Below, piece after piece: positions 18,553 to 30,007 of a DNA stretch of 64,000 nt. The notes under the pieces are model-generated. The model was given only the letters and a program-made list of their open reading frames with translations. It was not told the origin of the DNA and ran no database searches. Both the position numbers and the translations under genes were made by a program. Within the stretch, counting starts at the first letter, position 1, and each line of letters begins with the position of its first letter. The stretch comes from Pseudomonadota bacterium (GTDB lineage: Bacteria; Pseudomonadota; Gammaproteobacteria; Xanthomonadales; Rhodanobacteraceae). Where the stretch lies: assembly GCA_029561145.1 (NCBI GenBank), contig JAKQJM010000061.1, forward strand, positions 105,493-169,492. Reading direction: 5' to 3'.

Positions 18553-21500
18553 TCAGTGTGCAGCGACAGGATCGAATCCATCGGCAAAGATCGAATCGGA
18601 CTGGACTGCGCAGCCTTGCACCTTGAGGTCATCGATGTAGAAGCCGTCAGGGGCCCGACCGACCGATGAATCGGTGCCAAGACGGAAGCGGAACGAAACG
18701 GTCTGCCCGGCCTGGTTGTCGAGATCGACAACGTAGCGCGTCCAGTCCTGCGGGTCTCCGCACCAGGCCGAAGCCCCCGCAAGCGGGTTGGCCTGCGTGT
18801 TGCTGATCGGTCCCTTGTAGTTTCCGATCAGCAACCGGGCATCGGGCACCTGGGTCCACGAGGCACCGGCGTTCGATGACACTTCGAGGATCGCGCCATC
18901 GAAGCACGCGGATCCGGACTGGTCGTCGACGGTCTGATGGTTCCAGAATTGCAGGGTCAATGGCGCCTGCCCGACTGGCAGGACGATGGCCGGCGAGACC
19001 AGGCGTTGATCGGAAACCGACGCGAGGTCCTGGGCAAGGAACGCCTTGACGCCACTGTGCGTCCTCGATCCGACCGCCGCCCAGGTGTTCTGCGACCCCG
19101 AACTCGTCCAGGCGGAATTGTCCGACTCGAAGTCGGTGCCATAGATCACGCTCGATATCGTTCCAACCGGGCAATCCCCGGGCAGCGATCGCGTCATGAA
19201 GGTGAAGGTCGCCGACGAGATCGTTTCGCCACACGGATTCTTCGCGATCACGCGCCAGAAGAATCGCGTCGCACTGTCGAGATTGATCCCGACCGAATGT
19301 GTCGTCGAGGGTGACGTCGCTGCATAGACGATATGCGCGAAGCCCGCATCCGTGGCGATCTCGATGCGGTAATTGGCAGCCGTCGCAGCAGCCGCCCAGT
19401 GCAATTGCGGAGCCAGCGCCACGTTGCTGGCTGCATTGGCCGGTGAGTCCAGCGCAAATGTCGACGGGGCCGAGGCGGCGACATCGAGCGCCAGCGTGCG
19501 CGTGCGCACCCGCGTTCCTGCCGTGCCGGTCACGCCGACGAGGTAGGCGCCGGCAGGCGCGGCGCCGAGGTTGCCGATGGTCAGCGTGCTGCTGCCCGGC
19601 ACAGCCGACGGGTTGGTCGAAAACGCGATGCTCGTGCCGTTCGGATTGCCCGCCGCGGACAGCGCGACCGGCGTGTTGAAGCCGAGGATCGAACCGAACG
19701 ACAGGCTGAATGGCAGCACTGCCGTCGTCGCGGAGCAGACGCCGACCGAGAGCGGATTGATCGCCATCGTGAAGGTCGGCTGTTGCACGCAGTTGTTGCA
19801 GACCAGGGCGAAATCCTGGTCCGTACCGTCGCCGACGTTCGGCACGCCATCGCCGGCGATGTTGAATCCGGTCACCCGGATCGTCAGTGGATTGGCGGCA
19901 CTCGCCGGCAGGAACACGGCCTCGTAGTTGTTCCTGGTGTCGGGTGTTCCCCCGAGCGTGCTCCATTGCCCGACGAACCGGTTGCCTTGATAGGTGGCCG
20001 CCCCTCGTTTCACTTCGAGATCGAGGTTGTTGACCTGCGGGCTCGTGCCGATCGCACCTGCGGCATCGGTGTAGGCAAGGACGACACGCAGCGGTTTCGT
20101 CGGGTCGGCGATCGCTCCCGTCCAGGTCCAGACCTGGCCGCTGTCGGAAAGCAACTGGGTCTGGTTGACGATGAAGTTCGACGTGTGGCCGAACATGTCC
20201 TCGAGATTCGGCATGCCGTAACCCTGGGCATTGGACGGCAGGTCACCCCCTGCGCCGACCCCGGTCAAGTGGGTCGGATGCGCGATCAACCAGGCTTTCA
20301 TCAGTGCGGGCGAAGGCGCCGAAGCAGCCCCACCATCGAACGACAGTTCGCCACGGTCATGCGCTATCCACCAATAGGCAAGCGATGCGACGCCGGCAAT
20401 GGCCGGGGTGGCGTGGCTGGTGCCGGTCGCCGCGGCGAAGGTCGCGTTGCCGAGAGGCCGCGCGGGATCGCAGATCGTCGTGCCGGTCGTCGGTTCCGCC
20501 CTCGTTCCGGTGATGTGCGTGCCGGGGGCGATCAGCTCGGGTTTGACGCGCTGGCCCGGCGCAGGGCCGCGCGACGAAAACGCGATCACGTCCATCGCAT
20601 TGTCGGCATCGGCGGGGATCGTGTGGCAAACGTTCTCGCTCCAGGCCCCGTTCTCGTCATTCGGTCGCTGGTTCTCGGACGCGCCGACGGTGATCATGTT
20701 CTTGCCGTTGCCGGGCGTGCCGACCGTGCCGGCTCCCGATCCCGTGTTGCCGGCCGCGAAGACCGTGATCAATTCCTGGTTGCCGGCGATCGCCAGGTCC
20801 GCATCGCGCGTGCCGACGTCGTAGGCCTGCGAGCTGTCGTCGTATTGCGACACGCATGTCCAGCACCCCCACGAGTTGGATGAAATGCGCGCGCCTGCGG
20901 CATAGCTGCTCTTGATCGTGCCGGTGTCCGTATTGCCGCAAGCGGTCTCGTCGAAGCTGCCGTTCGAATTGAAGATGCGCGTGCCGCCGATACGGCCGTA
21001 GGGGTTCATGCCGAGGCCGCGCTGGTATTCGCCAGGAAAACGCGCGCCTGGCGTTACCGCATTGGCGCGCAGGTCGTAGCCGGCCGCGATGTTCGCGTTG
21101 ATGTGGCCGTGCCCGCCAACGGTCCCGTTCGCGGCTGCGGCACTGCAGGTCTGGTTGTAGGCCACGCGCGATGCATTGCCGATCTCTCCGAACGCATGCA
21201 GGGTCGGATCGCCCGTGTTCGTGGTGCGGTTGCCGATGCCGTCGTCGGTGATGTCGACGATCGGATAATCGGCCGGATTCGCCGGGAAACCCAGCGCGTC
21301 GAGCCATGCCAGGTAGCCCGGTCCCTGCGGACCGGTCTGACCGGCGCTGAAGTACCCGCGGATGATCTGCGACTGCACCTCATCGTTGGTCGCGCGCGGA
21401 TGGACCTCGCCGATCCAGACCACATCCGCCCACTCGATGACCTGACGTACCTGGTCGAGGGTCATCTCGAATTTCGCGTTCTCGAACGCCAGCAGCGCAG

Positions 21501-22170
21501 TCCAGTCGCTCCCTGGCTTCAGGCCCATCGCAGCGAGAGCCCGATACGTGGTGGTGTCGGCGTGACGGTAGCGCTGGAGCGTGACCGGCACGCGCGTCGT
21601 TCCCGGATCGTTCGCCTGCAGACGCGTAAACAGCGAGTCGCCGAGCTTCACGAACGAAGGCAGTGGACGACTGAACTGCAGCACCTGGCGCGCGTCCGCC
21701 ATCTGCGCGAGCCGGGTGCGCGCCGCCTCGCCGGCCCAGACCAGATACGCGTTGCTCTCGACGTACTGGACCGGCACCGCCCCTGTCGTGCGGATCTGGT
21801 CGAGCCATTCCTGCTTGATCGGCCCGACGAACTGCACGATCTGCAGGGCCGGGCCGGACGGAGCGTTCAGCGCGAATCCGGCCGGTGCAACCCAGGCCGA
21901 TCGCTGCGTATCGATGCGCAGCCGGTCGAACTGCAGGACGTCGGCTTCATCGAGCACCTGCGCGCCGATGATGGTGTGCGGCATCGTCGCGACGTCGCCG
22001 CGATAGAGCACGAAGGATCCGTAGTCGGCGAGGCGCTCGTAGCCCGGCGGCGCCTCGACGCCAGCCGGCAGGACGATCTTGCCGTCCTCCGCCGCATGCG
22101 CGATCGACAACGATGCCGCCATCGCGATTGCCAGAAAACCGCTGCAACGCAAGCTCACGTTCCTCACCAT
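18553..22170 (-). CDS. Secreted S8 (subtilisin-like) protease, paralog 1
   Basis: This is a large exported serine protease of the KP-43-like S8 group. It has 1205 aa from the ATG at 22170, which begins a signal peptide (RCSGFLAIAMAASLSIAHA). Order: prodomain-like region (~30-285), S8 domain with catalytic Asp (DYPIVDITDDGIGN), His in the unusual GGHGHINANIAAGYD, oxyanion Asn (FAAGNTGSG) and Ser (ATGTSHATPAIAG). A beta-sandwich resembling a P/jelly-roll domain follows (FIVNQTQLLSDSGQVW onward), then a fibronectin-like repeat (PQLHWAAAATAANYRIEI) and a MAM/immune-inhibitor-A-like domain. The tail ends in a Cys plus IFADGFD motif. It is a tandem paralog of the next gene, 103 nt apart. Confidence 0.93.
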   Translation of the reverse strand: MVRNVSLRCSGFLAIAMAASLSIAHAAEDGKIVLPAGVEAPPGYERLADYGSFVLYRGDVATMPHTIIGAQVLDEADVLQFDRLRIDTQRSAWVAPAGFALNAPSGPALQIVQFVGPIKQEWLDQIRTTGAVPVQYVESNAYLVWAGEAARTRLAQMADARQVLQFSRPLPSFVKLGDSLFTRLQANDPGTTRVPVTLQRYRHADTTTYRALAAMGLKPGSDWTALLAFENAKFEMTLDQVRQVIEWADVVWIGEVHPRATNDEVQSQIIRGYFSAGQTGPQGPGYLAWLDALGFPANPADYPIVDITDDGIGNRTTNTGDPTLHAFGEIGNASRVAYNQTCSAAAANGTVGGHGHINANIAAGYDLRANAVTPGARFPGEYQRGLGMNPYGRIGGTRIFNSNGSFDETACGNTDTGTIKSSYAAGARISSNSWGCWTCVSQYDDSSQAYDVGTRDADLAIAGNQELITVFAAGNTGSGAGTVGTPGNGKNMITVGASENQRPNDENGAWSENVCHTIPADADNAMDVIAFSSRGPAPGQRVKPELIAPGTHITGTRAEPTTGTTICDPARPLGNATFAAATGTSHATPAIAGVASLAYWWIAHDRGELSFDGGAASAPSPALMKAWLIAHPTHLTGVGAGGDLPSNAQGYGMPNLEDMFGHTSNFIVNQTQLLSDSGQVWTWTGAIADPTKPLRVVLAYTDAAGAIGTSPQVNNLDLEVKRGAATYQGNRFVGQWSTLGGTPDTRNNYEAVFLPASAANPLTIRVTGFNIAGDGVPNVGDGTDQDFALVCNNCVQQPTFTMAINPLSVGVCSATTAVLPFSLSFGSILGFNTPVALSAAGNPNGTSIAFSTNPSAVPGSSTLTIGNLGAAPAGAYLVGVTGTAGTRVRTRTLALDVAASAPSTFALDSPANAASNVALAPQLHWAAAATAANYRIEIATDAGFAHIVYAATSPSTTHSVGINLDSATRFFWRVIAKNPCGETISSATFTFMTRSLPGDCPVGTISSVIYGTDFESDNSAWTSSGSQNTWAAVGSRTHSGVKAFLAQDLASVSDQRLVSPAIVLPVGQAPLTLQFWNHQTVDDQSGSACFDGAILEVSSNAGASWTQVPDARLLIGNYKGPISNTQANPLAGASAWCGDPQDWTRYVVDLDNQAGQTVSFRFRLGTDSSVGRAPDGFYIDDLKVQGCAVQSDSIFADGFDPVAAH

Positions 22171-22273
22171 TTTTCTACCGGCGTGAGCGCGTAGCGCTCG
22201 TCGCGCCGACCAGACAGCGGAACGACCCGACCGTTTCGCAAGGCTCCCGACAATCCGGACATGCCGACAACGC

Positions 22274-25200
22274 TCATTCGAAACCATCGGCGAATATTCC
22301 GTCGCCCGCCGCAACGCAGCCCTGCACTTCGACATCATCAAGATAGAAACCATCCGGCACGCGACCGGTGGATGCATCGGTGGCGAGGCGGAACCGGAAC
22401 TGCACGGTCTGGCCGGCGCGATTGTCGAGGTCGACGATCGTTCGCGACCAGTCCTGCGGGTCTCCGCACCAGGCTTGCTTGCCGCGCGCGGGATTGTTGA
22501 AGGAACCACTGATCGGCCCCTTGTAGGGTCCGACCAGCAAGCGCGAATTCGGCACTTGTACCCAACTGGTTCCGCCATCGTTCGAAATTTCGAGCAAGGC
22601 GCCGTCGTAGCATCCGCCGATACGATCCTCGATGGTCTGATGGCTCCAGAACTGGAGCGTCAACGGCGCCTGTCCTTCGGGCAGGGCGATCGGCGGCGAG
22701 ACGAGCCGCTGATCGGAATCGTAGGCGACATCCTGCGCGAGCACGGAATGCCCGGGCCCATGCGCGCGTGCCGTGGTCCATGCCCAGGTGTCGTGATCGC
22801 CCGAGTGCGTCCATGCCTCGAAGCCTTGTTCGAAGTCGGTCCGGTAGATCGGCGTCGCCGTGGTTGCCGCGGCACACTCGCCGGGAGCCGGTGTCGTCGT
22901 GAACGAGAATGTCGACGAAGCGACGCTTTCGCCGCAGGTGTTCAATGCGGTCACACGCCAGTAATAGCGCGTCGCGTAGTCGAGCTCGAGCGCAAGCGTG
23001 TGTGTCGTCGAATTCGTGATCGTCGTATAGACGATGTCCGCGAATGCCGCATCGCGCGCCACGGCGACGCGATACTCGTCGGCGCCCGGCGTCGCCGTCC
23101 AGTTCAGCAACGGATGCCGGTCGATGTTGCCGGCATTGTCGACCGGCTCGACCGGGCTCGAAGGCGCGGGCGTGATTCCGACCAGGCCCAGTTGCGCATA
23201 GCGCGTTCGCGACATCGCGCCTGCCTGGCCCTTGATCGCGAGGGTGTAGTCGCCGGCCGTCGCGGCGGAGAGGTTACCCAGGGTCAGCGTGCTGCTACCC
23301 GGCACCGCGAGCGGATTGTTCGACAGCGCGGTCGAAGTTGCGGCCGGATTGCCCGAGATCGTGATCGCTACGGGAGTCGAGAAACCGAGCACGGATTGGG
23401 TCGTCAGCGAAAACGTCGTCGCTGTGGTCGTTGCCGTGCAGACCTTTCGCGAGGCTGGCGCGACGGCGAGCGAGAACGACGGCCCTCTCGCGCAGTTGCT
23501 GCAGACCAGGGCGAAATCCTGATCGGTGGCGTCGCCATTGCCCGGCACGCCATCCCCGGCGATGTTGATCGCACGGACGGCGATCGTCATCGGAACGGTG
23601 CTGCCCGGCGGCAGGAAGACGGCCTCGACATTGTTGTTCGGGTCCGGACTGCCGCCGGCCACGCTCCAGGCGCCGTCGAAGCGATTGCCGTAGTAGGTCT
23701 GCGATGCGATGGCGAGTTGGAGATCGAGGTTGTTGACCTGCGGACTCGTGCCGACCGCACCGGGTGCGTCGGTCCACGCCAGCACGATGCGCATCGGCTT
23801 GTCCGCATCGACCCGACGCACCTGGGTGGTCCAGACCTGCCCGGTATTCGCCAGCACGATGGACTGGTCGACCAGGAAGTTCGGCATCGTGCCGAACAGG
23901 TCGCCGAGGTTCGGCATGCCGAATCCCTGCGCGTTGCTCGGCAGGCTGTCGTTGGCATCCTTGCCGGTCAGGTAGGTCGGGTGCGCGACCAGCCAAGCTT
24001 TCATCAAGGCAGGCGAAGGTGGCGACGGCGAACCCGTTTCGAACTCGGGACTGCCCTGCGCGGTCGCCAGCCACCACCACGACAGCGACGCGACACCCGA
24101 TACCGCGGGCGCCGAGTGACTGGTCCCGGACGAAGCCGCATAGGTGACGTTGCCGAGAGGACGCGTCGCGTCGCAGATGCCTTCGCCGATACCTGGCTGC
24201 GCCTGGGTTCCGGTGACGTGAGTTCCGGGTGCGACCAGGTCGGGCTTCACGCGTGCTCCTGGTGCAGGCCCGCGCGAGGAAAAAAAGACCATGTCCATCG
24301 CATTGTCGGCGCCACCGGAATCGACCTGGCAACCGTCGCCCCACGGGCCGTCCTCATCATCGGGACGCGCGTTCTCGACGGCGCCCACCGTGATCATGTT
24401 CTTGCCGTTGCCAGGCGAACCGATCGTGGTCGGACTGGAACCGGAATTTCCAGCCGAGAAGATCGTGATCAGCTGCTGGTTGCCGGCCATGACCGCGTCG
24501 GCATCACGCGTGCCGGCATCGTAGGCCTGCGACGAGACATCGTACTGGCTGGCGCACAGTGCACATCCCCACGAGTTCGACGAAATTCGTGCGCCCGCGG
24601 CATAACTCGCCGCGATGACCCCACTGTCGCTGCCGCCACAGGCGCTCTGGTCGAAGGTAGGCGCAAACACGCGCGTGCCACCGAGACGACCAAACGGATT
24701 CATGCCCTGGCCGCGCTGGTATTCGCCCGGAAAGCGCGCACCCGGCGTCGATGCGTTCTCACGCACGTCGTAGCCGAGCGCGATATTGGCGTTCAGATGG
24801 CCGTGCCCGTCGACATTGCCATTGGCAGCCGTGCACGCCTGGTTGTAGATCATGCGCGTCGCGTTTGCTGCCTGGCCGAAGCGATGCAGGGTCGGATCAC
24901 CGGTCAGCGTGGTGCGGTCGCCGATACCGGAATCGGTGATGTCGAGGATCGGATAGGCGTCCGGGTCGGTCGGAAAACCGAGTGCCACCAGCCATGGCAG
25001 GTAACCCGGCTGGAGCGGACCCGACTGGTTGGCATTGAAGGCGCCACGGATGATCTGCGCCTGCACTTCATCGTTCAGCTCGCGTGGCAGGATTTCACCG
25101 ACCCAGTACACGTCCGGCAACTCGATGAGTTCGCGCAACTGGTCGCGGCTGACTTCGAAACCTGCGATCTCGTAAGCCAGTTGAGGCGTCCAGTCGTCGA

Positions 25201-25831
25201 CCGGCTTGAGACCCAGCGCCGTGATCCGCTCGCGTCCCGATGTGCCGTCGTGGCGATAGCGCTGGACGATCACCTGCAGCCTCGCCGTGCTGGCGCCATT
25301 CTGGCGCAGCTGATCAAACAGCGAGTTTCCCAGTTTGATGAATCCCGGCAGCGGCGCACTGAATTGCAGGACCTGGCCCGCTTGCACCATCCCGGTCAGC
25401 CGCGATCGTGCCGCCGCATCGGCCCAGACCAGATAGCCATTGCTGTGGATGTACTGGATCGGCACGGCTCCGGCCGCGCGCACCTGCTCAAGCCATGCAT
25501 CCTTGAGCGGACCGACGAACTGGACGATCTGCAACGCGGCGCCGACAGGTGCCTTCAGTGCAAATCCGTCCGGCACCTCGATCGAGTCCCGGCGTGTGTC
25601 GAGCTGCAGGCGATCGAATTCGAGCAGGCGGGTGGCGGGCATGACCCAGGCACGCTCCGGCAACGTCCGGGCATCGCCGTCGTACAAGCGCCACGAACCG
25701 TAATCGGCAATCGGCCGATAGTCGCCTGGCACAACCACACCGGACGGGACCGCAATCGACTCCGCCTCGGCCGCGCGGATCGAGGGCAGCACGACAGCGA
25801 TCGCGGCAGCGAGCAAACAGACCTTGCGCAT
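22274..25831 (-). CDS. Secreted S8 (subtilisin-like) protease, paralog 2
   Basis: This 1185-aa exported S8 protease is collinear with the downstream paralog along its whole length, indicating tandem duplication. Signal peptide: [20 protein letters not shown]. The catalytic triad is Asp in [12 protein letters not shown], His in [15 protein letters not shown], Ser in [13 protein letters not shown], with oxyanion Asn in [11 protein letters not shown]-terminal domains as in the paralog: P-like beta-sandwich, fibronectin-like repeat ([19 protein letters not shown]), and a MAM-like domain with paired cysteines. It ends [15 protein letters not shown], the clearest copy of the shared tail. The GHGHxNANI box replaces the usual GHGTHVAG of S8. 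It is divergent from uvrA. Confidence 0.93.
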   Translation of the reverse strand: MRKVCLLAAAIAVVLPSIRAAEAESIAVPSGVVVPGDYRPIADYGSWRLYDGDARTLPERAWVMPATRLLEFDRLQLDTRRDSIEVPDGFALKAPVGAALQIVQFVGPLKDAWLEQVRAAGAVPIQYIHSNGYLVWADAAARSRLTGMVQAGQVLQFSAPLPGFIKLGNSLFDQLRQNGASTARLQVIVQRYRHDGTSGRERITALGLKPVDDWTPQLAYEIAGFEVSRDQLRELIELPDVYWVGEILPRELNDEVQAQIIRGAFNANQSGPLQPGYLPWLVALGFPTDPDAYPILDITDSGIGDRTTLTGDPTLHRFGQAANATRMIYNQACTAANGNVDGHGHLNANIALGYDVRENASTPGARFPGEYQRGQGMNPFGRLGGTRVFAPTFDQSACGGSDSGVIAASYAAGARISSNSWGCALCASQYDVSSQAYDAGTRDADAVMAGNQQLITIFSAGNSGSSPTTIGSPGNGKNMITVGAVENARPDDEDGPWGDGCQVDSGGADNAMDMVFFSSRGPAPGARVKPDLVAPGTHVTGTQAQPGIGEGICDATRPLGNVTYAASSGTSHSAPAVSGVASLSWWWLATAQGSPEFETGSPSPPSPALMKAWLVAHPTYLTGKDANDSLPSNAQGFGMPNLGDLFGTMPNFLVDQSIVLANTGQVWTTQVRRVDADKPMRIVLAWTDAPGAVGTSPQVNNLDLQLAIASQTYYGNRFDGAWSVAGGSPDPNNNVEAVFLPPGSTVPMTIAVRAINIAGDGVPGNGDATDQDFALVCSNCARGPSFSLAVAPASRKVCTATTTATTFSLTTQSVLGFSTPVAITISGNPAATSTALSNNPLAVPGSSTLTLGNLSAATAGDYTLAIKGQAGAMSRTRYAQLGLVGITPAPSSPVEPVDNAGNIDRHPLLNWTATPGADEYRVAVARDAAFADIVYTTITNSTTHTLALELDYATRYYWRVTALNTCGESVASSTFSFTTTPAPGECAAATTATPIYRTDFEQGFEAWTHSGDHDTWAWTTARAHGPGHSVLAQDVAYDSDQRLVSPPIALPEGQAPLTLQFWSHQTIEDRIGGCYDGALLEISNDGGTSWVQVPNSRLLVGPYKGPISGSFNNPARGKQAWCGDPQDWSRTIVDLDNRAGQTVQFRFRLATDASTGRVPDGFYLDDVEVQGCVAAGDGIFADGFE

Positions 25832-26145
25832 AGATCAGGGGAATCCTGCAACGAGGGCAATCGGGGGCATCGTCCGGCCATGCAGCCCGGTGGTCGCCGG
25901 CCAGCATCTCGGGTTGCTCCGCAAGCGTCAAGCGACTGCCGCGCCCCGCCAACCTGAACGTATCCTCGTAGCCACAACCGCCGCCACCCTGCGTGGAAAT
26001 GAGGCGCGTGCCGGCCTGTCGCGACGCGGCGCCGATCCGCCGGATCCCGGCTTGAACCACGCCCTCGCGCCACCATCTCCGGAAGTCGCGGCGAGGCACT
26101 ATAGTTGCCGGTTCCGCTCCCCCCGATCCGAGCCCGCTCCTGCCC
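25832..26145. other. Intergenic region between divergent S8 protease and uvrA
   Basis: These 314 nt hold no gene I can support. A TATAGT hexamer at 26100-26105, 41 nt before the uvrA ATG, could be a -10 box, but no -35 of TTGACA type sits 16-18 nt upstream. I looked for LexA sites of the CTGT-N8-ACAG and TTAG-N6-TACTA types and saw none. Confidence 0.5.
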
Positions 26146-28992
26146 ATGGACACGATCCGCATTCGCGGCGCACGTACGCACAACCTGAAGAACATCGACA
26201 TCGATCTGCCGCGCGACAGCCTGATCGTGATCACCGGACTGTCAGGTTCGGGCAAGTCTTCGCTGGCCTTCGACACGATCTACGCCGAAGGCCAGCGTCG
26301 CTACGTCGAATCTCTGTCGGCGTATGCACGGCAGTTCCTTTCGGTGATGGAAAAGCCCGACGTCGATCACATCGAGGGCCTGTCACCGGCGATCTCGATC
26401 GAGCAGAAATCGACTTCGCACAATCCGCGTTCGACAGTCGGCACGATCACCGAGGTCTACGACTACCTGCGCCTGCTCTACGCACGGGTCGGCTCGCCAC
26501 GCTGCCCCGACCATGGTGAAGCGCTCGAAGCACAGACGGTCAGCCAGATGGTCGATGCCGCGCTCGCGCTCGATCCGAAAAAGCGCTACATGCTGCTCGC
26601 GCCGGTCGTGCGCGAGCGCAAGGGCGAGCATGCGCAGGTGTTCGATCAGCTGCGCGCACAGGGATTCGTGCGCGTGCGCGTCAATGGTGTCGCGCATGAA
26701 CTCGACGAGGTGCCCGCGCTCGCACTGCGCCAGAAACACACGATCGAAGCCGTCATCGACCGGTTCCGTGCCAAGCCCGATATCAAGCAGCGCCTGGCCG
26801 AATCGTTCGAGACCGCGCTGCGCCTCGGTGACGGGATCGCCTTGCTGGTCGACATGGATGATGCGAGCGCCGCGGCAACGACGTTCTCGTCGCGCTACTC
26901 GTGCCCGATCTGCGACTACGCCCTGCCCGAACTCGAACCCCGCCTGTTCTCGTTCAATTCGCCGATAGGGGCATGTCCCTCCTGCGATGGCCTCGGCGTG
27001 ACCCAGTTCTTCGACCCCGCGCGCGTCGTCGTGCATCCGGCGCAGGGATTGTCGGCCGGTGCCGTGCGCGGCTGGGACCGGCGCAACATGTATTACTTCC
27101 AGATGATCCTGTCGCTGGCCAGGCACTACGGCTTTGATGTCGACACGCCGTGGGAGGATCTTTCCGAAGAGACGCGCCAACGCGTGCTGTATGGCTCGGG
27201 TGACGAACAGATCGCTTTCAACTACGTCATGGAGAATGGCGGCAAGGTCACGCGCAAGCACAAGTTCGAAGGCATCATTCCGAACCTCGAGCGACGCTAC
27301 AAGGAAACCGAATCGCCTGCGGTGCGCGAGGAGATCGCGAAGTTCATCAGTCCGCGCCCCTGCCCGGAATGCGAGGGCCAGCGCCTGAACCGCCCGGCCC
27401 GGCATGTCTTCGTCGCCGACATCAACCTGCCGACGATCACGGCCCTGCCGATCGACCGCTCGCTCGATCATTTCCAGAACCTGAGCCTGCCTGGCTGGCG
27501 CGGCGAGATCGCGACCAAGATCGTCAAGGAGATCCGCGAGCGCCTGCATTTTCTCGTCGATGTCGGACTCAACTACCTGACCCTCGATCGCCAGGCCGAT
27601 TCGCTGTCGGGTGGCGAGGCCCAGCGCATCCGCCTGGCCAGCCAGATCGGTGCCGGCCTGGTCGGTGTCATGTACGTGCTCGACGAGCCTTCTATCGGCC
27701 TGCACCAGCGCGACAACGAACGCCTGCTCGGCACGCTCGTGCGCCTGCGCGATCTCGGCAACAGCGTGATCGTTGTCGAACACGACGAGGATGCGATCCG
27801 CGCCGCCGACCATATCGTCGACATCGGCCCGGGCGCCGGCGTGCATGGCGGACGCATCGTCGCCGAAGGCAAGCTCAAGGACATCCTCAAGGCCACCGAG
27901 TCGCTGACCGGCCAGTACCTTTCCGGCAAGCGCCGCATCGAAGTACCGAAGCAGCGTCGCATCACCGATCCCGAGCGCGTGCTGCGCATCATCGGCGCGA
28001 GCGGCAACAACCTCAAAGGCGTCGACGCGGAAATCCCGGCCGGCCTGCTGACCTGCGTGACCGGCGTGTCGGGCTCAGGCAAGTCGACCCTGATCAACGA
28101 CACCCTGTATCGCCAGACCGCGGTCGAGTTGAATGGCGCGAACGAGAAGCCCGCGCCGTTCAAGGCGATCGAAGGCCTGGACCTGTTCGACAAGGTCGTC
28201 GAGATCGACCAGTCGCCGATCGGCCGCACGCCGCGCTCGAATCCGGCGACCTATACCGGCCTGTTCACGCCGCTGCGTGACCTGTTCGCGCAGATTCCCG
28301 AAGCGCGCGCGCGCGGCTACGGTCCGGGGCGCTTCAGTTTCAACGTAAAGGGTGGACGCTGCGAAGCCTGCCAGGGCGACGGCCTGATCAAGGTCGAGAT
28401 GCACTTCCTTCCCGATGTCTATGTCTCGTGCGACGTCTGCCACGGCAAGCGCTACAACCGCGAAACCCTCGAGATCACCTACAAGGGCCATACGATTTCC
28501 GATGTCCTCGACATGACGGTCGAGGACGCGCAAACCCTGTTTCAGCCGGTACCGGTGCTGGCGCGCAAGCTCGATACCCTGCTCGAAGTCGGCCTCGGCT
28601 ACATCAAGCTCGGCCAGAGCGCGACGACGCTCTCGGGTGGCGAGGCGCAGCGCGTCAAGCTCTCGCGCGAACTGAGCAAGCGCGACACCGGGCGCACCCT
28701 GTACATCCTTGACGAGCCAACCACGGGCCTGCACTTCCACGACATCGAGCAGTTGCTGAGGGTGCTGCATCGACTCGCCGACGACGGCAACACCGTTGTC
28801 GTCATCGAACACAACCTCGACGTGATCAAGACCGCCGACTGGATCATCGACCTCGGCCCCGAAGGTGGCGGCGGTGGCGGCACGATCCTCGCCAGCGGGA
28901 CTCCCGAGCAGATCGCCAAGGTCAAGGCTTCGCATACCGGCCGGTTCCTCGCCCCGGTCCTCGCCGCATCGAAAAAGAAGAAGGCGGCATGA
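26146..28992 (+). CDS. uvrA: UvrABC excision nuclease subunit A
   Basis: This is the damage-sensing ATPase of nucleotide excision repair. It has 948 aa, the standard length. Two ABC modules are seen: Walker [13 protein letters not shown] and [12 protein letters not shown], signature [12 protein letters not shown] and [12 protein letters not shown], Walker [11 protein letters not shown] and [10 protein letters not shown]. Zinc modules include CPICDY with [17 protein letters not shown], and [11 protein letters not shown] with CDVCHGKRY. The ending [11 protein letters not shown] is typical. Its stop overlaps the thioesterase start by 4 nt. No SOS box was seen upstream. Confidence 0.98.
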   Translation: MDTIRIRGARTHNLKNIDIDLPRDSLIVITGLSGSGKSSLAFDTIYAEGQRRYVESLSAYARQFLSVMEKPDVDHIEGLSPAISIEQKSTSHNPRSTVGTITEVYDYLRLLYARVGSPRCPDHGEALEAQTVSQMVDAALALDPKKRYMLLAPVVRERKGEHAQVFDQLRAQGFVRVRVNGVAHELDEVPALALRQKHTIEAVIDRFRAKPDIKQRLAESFETALRLGDGIALLVDMDDASAAATTFSSRYSCPICDYALPELEPRLFSFNSPIGACPSCDGLGVTQFFDPARVVVHPAQGLSAGAVRGWDRRNMYYFQMILSLARHYGFDVDTPWEDLSEETRQRVLYGSGDEQIAFNYVMENGGKVTRKHKFEGIIPNLERRYKETESPAVREEIAKFISPRPCPECEGQRLNRPARHVFVADINLPTITALPIDRSLDHFQNLSLPGWRGEIATKIVKEIRERLHFLVDVGLNYLTLDRQADSLSGGEAQRIRLASQIGAGLVGVMYVLDEPSIGLHQRDNERLLGTLVRLRDLGNSVIVVEHDEDAIRAADHIVDIGPGAGVHGGRIVAEGKLKDILKATESLTGQYLSGKRRIEVPKQRRITDPERVLRIIGASGNNLKGVDAEIPAGLLTCVTGVSGSGKSTLINDTLYRQTAVELNGANEKPAPFKAIEGLDLFDKVVEIDQSPIGRTPRSNPATYTGLFTPLRDLFAQIPEARARGYGPGRFSFNVKGGRCEACQGDGLIKVEMHFLPDVYVSCDVCHGKRYNRETLEITYKGHTISDVLDMTVEDAQTLFQPVPVLARKLDTLLEVGLGYIKLGQSATTLSGGEAQRVKLSRELSKRDTGRTLYILDEPTTGLHFHDIEQLLRVLHRLADDGNTVVVIEHNLDVIKTADWIIDLGPEGGGGGGTILASGTPEQIAKVKASHTGRFLAPVLAASKKKKAA

Positions 28993-29396
28993 GCGATCCA
29001 TCCGCACGCCTGCTTGCGCGCGTGCCGATCACGGTGCGCTGGCGCGATCTCGATGCCTACAACCATGTCAACAACTCGACCTTCCTGACCTATCTCGAAG
29101 AGGCGCGACTGGTCTGGCTCGCCGGCATCGCGGGCGAATGGAAAACCGACGCGGTCAGCCCGGTGCTCGCCGCCAGCCAGGTCAATTTCCGCGAACCGAT
29201 CGAATGGCCCGCTGAACTCGTTGTCGAGATCCGCTGCGAACGGCTCGGCACCCGTTCGCTGACCCTCGCCCACCGCATCACCTCGGCCGATGGCGGGCAC
29301 CTGTACAGCGATGCCACGGTGGTGATGGTCTGGATCAACCCGGCCAGCGGGAGTTCGGTACCGTTGCCGCCGGCGGTTCGGACAGCCTGCGCCTGA
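28989..29396 (+). CDS. Acyl-CoA thioesterase, hotdog fold (4HBT)
   Basis: This is a 135-aa single hotdog-domain protein of the YbgC/4-hydroxybenzoyl-CoA thioesterase type, probably hydrolysing an acyl-CoA in the cytoplasm. The signature [20 protein letters not shown] contains the catalytic-type Asp and the HVNN element, followed by [10 protein letters not shown]. It is translationally coupled to uvrA (ATGA), an odd pairing with no known pathway logic, so the overlap may only reflect genome compaction. The substrate cannot be deduced. Confidence 0.88.
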   Translation: MSDPSARLLARVPITVRWRDLDAYNHVNNSTFLTYLEEARLVWLAGIAGEWKTDAVSPVLAASQVNFREPIEWPAELVVEIRCERLGTRSLTLAHRITSADGGHLYSDATVVMVWINPASGSSVPLPPAVRTACA

Positions 29397-29479
29397 TCGA
29401 ATGCCTGTGCAGTCGCGGAAGTCGATGCGACAATCAGGCCCTGGCGCGAAATCCACGTCGCCATTGATCCGGAAATCCC

Positions 29480-30007
29480 ATGCAGAAATCGCCCGAATCC
29501 CAGGCCCCAGCCAGCGCAAAATCGACCGGGACGGAGAAATCCGCTGCGCTCGCCTTCGACATCAACGGCAAGCCGTATTTCCATGACGGCGACAAGGCGA
29601 TGCCCTTGCTCTGGTACTTGCGCGACATCCTGCGTCTGACCGGAACCAAGTACGGATGCGGCATCGGCGCCTGTGGCGCATGCACGGTCCTGATCGATGG
29701 CAAGGCCGCACGTGCCTGCCTGACACCCATGCAGGCGGTTGCGGGGCTGAAGATCACGACGATCGAAGGCCTTGCAGCCGAAAAACTGCATCCGGTCCAG
29801 CAGGCCTGGATCGAGAATGACGTCGCCCAGTGCGGCTACTGCCAGGCTGGACAGATCATGGCGGCGGTCGATCTGCTCACGCGCAAGAGCAAGCCGAGCG
29901 ACGAGGACATCTCGGGCATCGCGAACCTTTGCCGCTGCGGCACCTATCCTCGTATCCGCAGCGCGATCCTGCGCGCGGCGACGCTGAGCCGGGATGTGCA
30001 GTCGTGA
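29480..30007 (+). CDS. iorA: 2Fe-2S subunit of a molybdenum hydroxylase (IorA-type)
   Basis: This is the small electron-transfer subunit of an isoquinoline 1-oxidoreductase/aldehyde-oxidase type enzyme. It has 175 aa. The plant-ferredoxin cluster is CGIGACGACTVLIDG followed by AARAC; the second cluster is CGYCQAGQIM plus CRCGTYPRIR. An Ala/Ser-rich N-terminal extension of ~25 residues precedes the ferredoxin domain; it carries no twin-arginine, so the subunit is probably co-exported with its Tat partner or remains cytoplasmic. The large-subunit gene overlaps its stop by 4 nt. No dedicated MoCo insertion factor is nearby. Confidence 0.92.
   Translation: MQKSPESQAPASAKSTGTEKSAALAFDINGKPYFHDGDKAMPLLWYLRDILRLTGTKYGCGIGACGACTVLIDGKAARACLTPMQAVAGLKITTIEGLAAEKLHPVQQAWIENDVAQCGYCQAGQIMAAVDLLTRKSKPSDEDISGIANLCRCGTYPRIRSAILRAATLSRDVQS

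Noticed and set aside
22475..25957. A plus-strand open frame of 1160 codons opposite the second S8 protease
   Set aside because: Antisense to a protease with intact catalytic triad; the composition (RDRH-rich) is that of a codon-bias shadow.
26101..26145. SOS (LexA) operator upstream of uvrA
   Set aside because: Neither CTGT-N8-ACAG nor the Xanthomonas-type TTAG-N6-TACTA pattern is present in the 314-nt upstream region.
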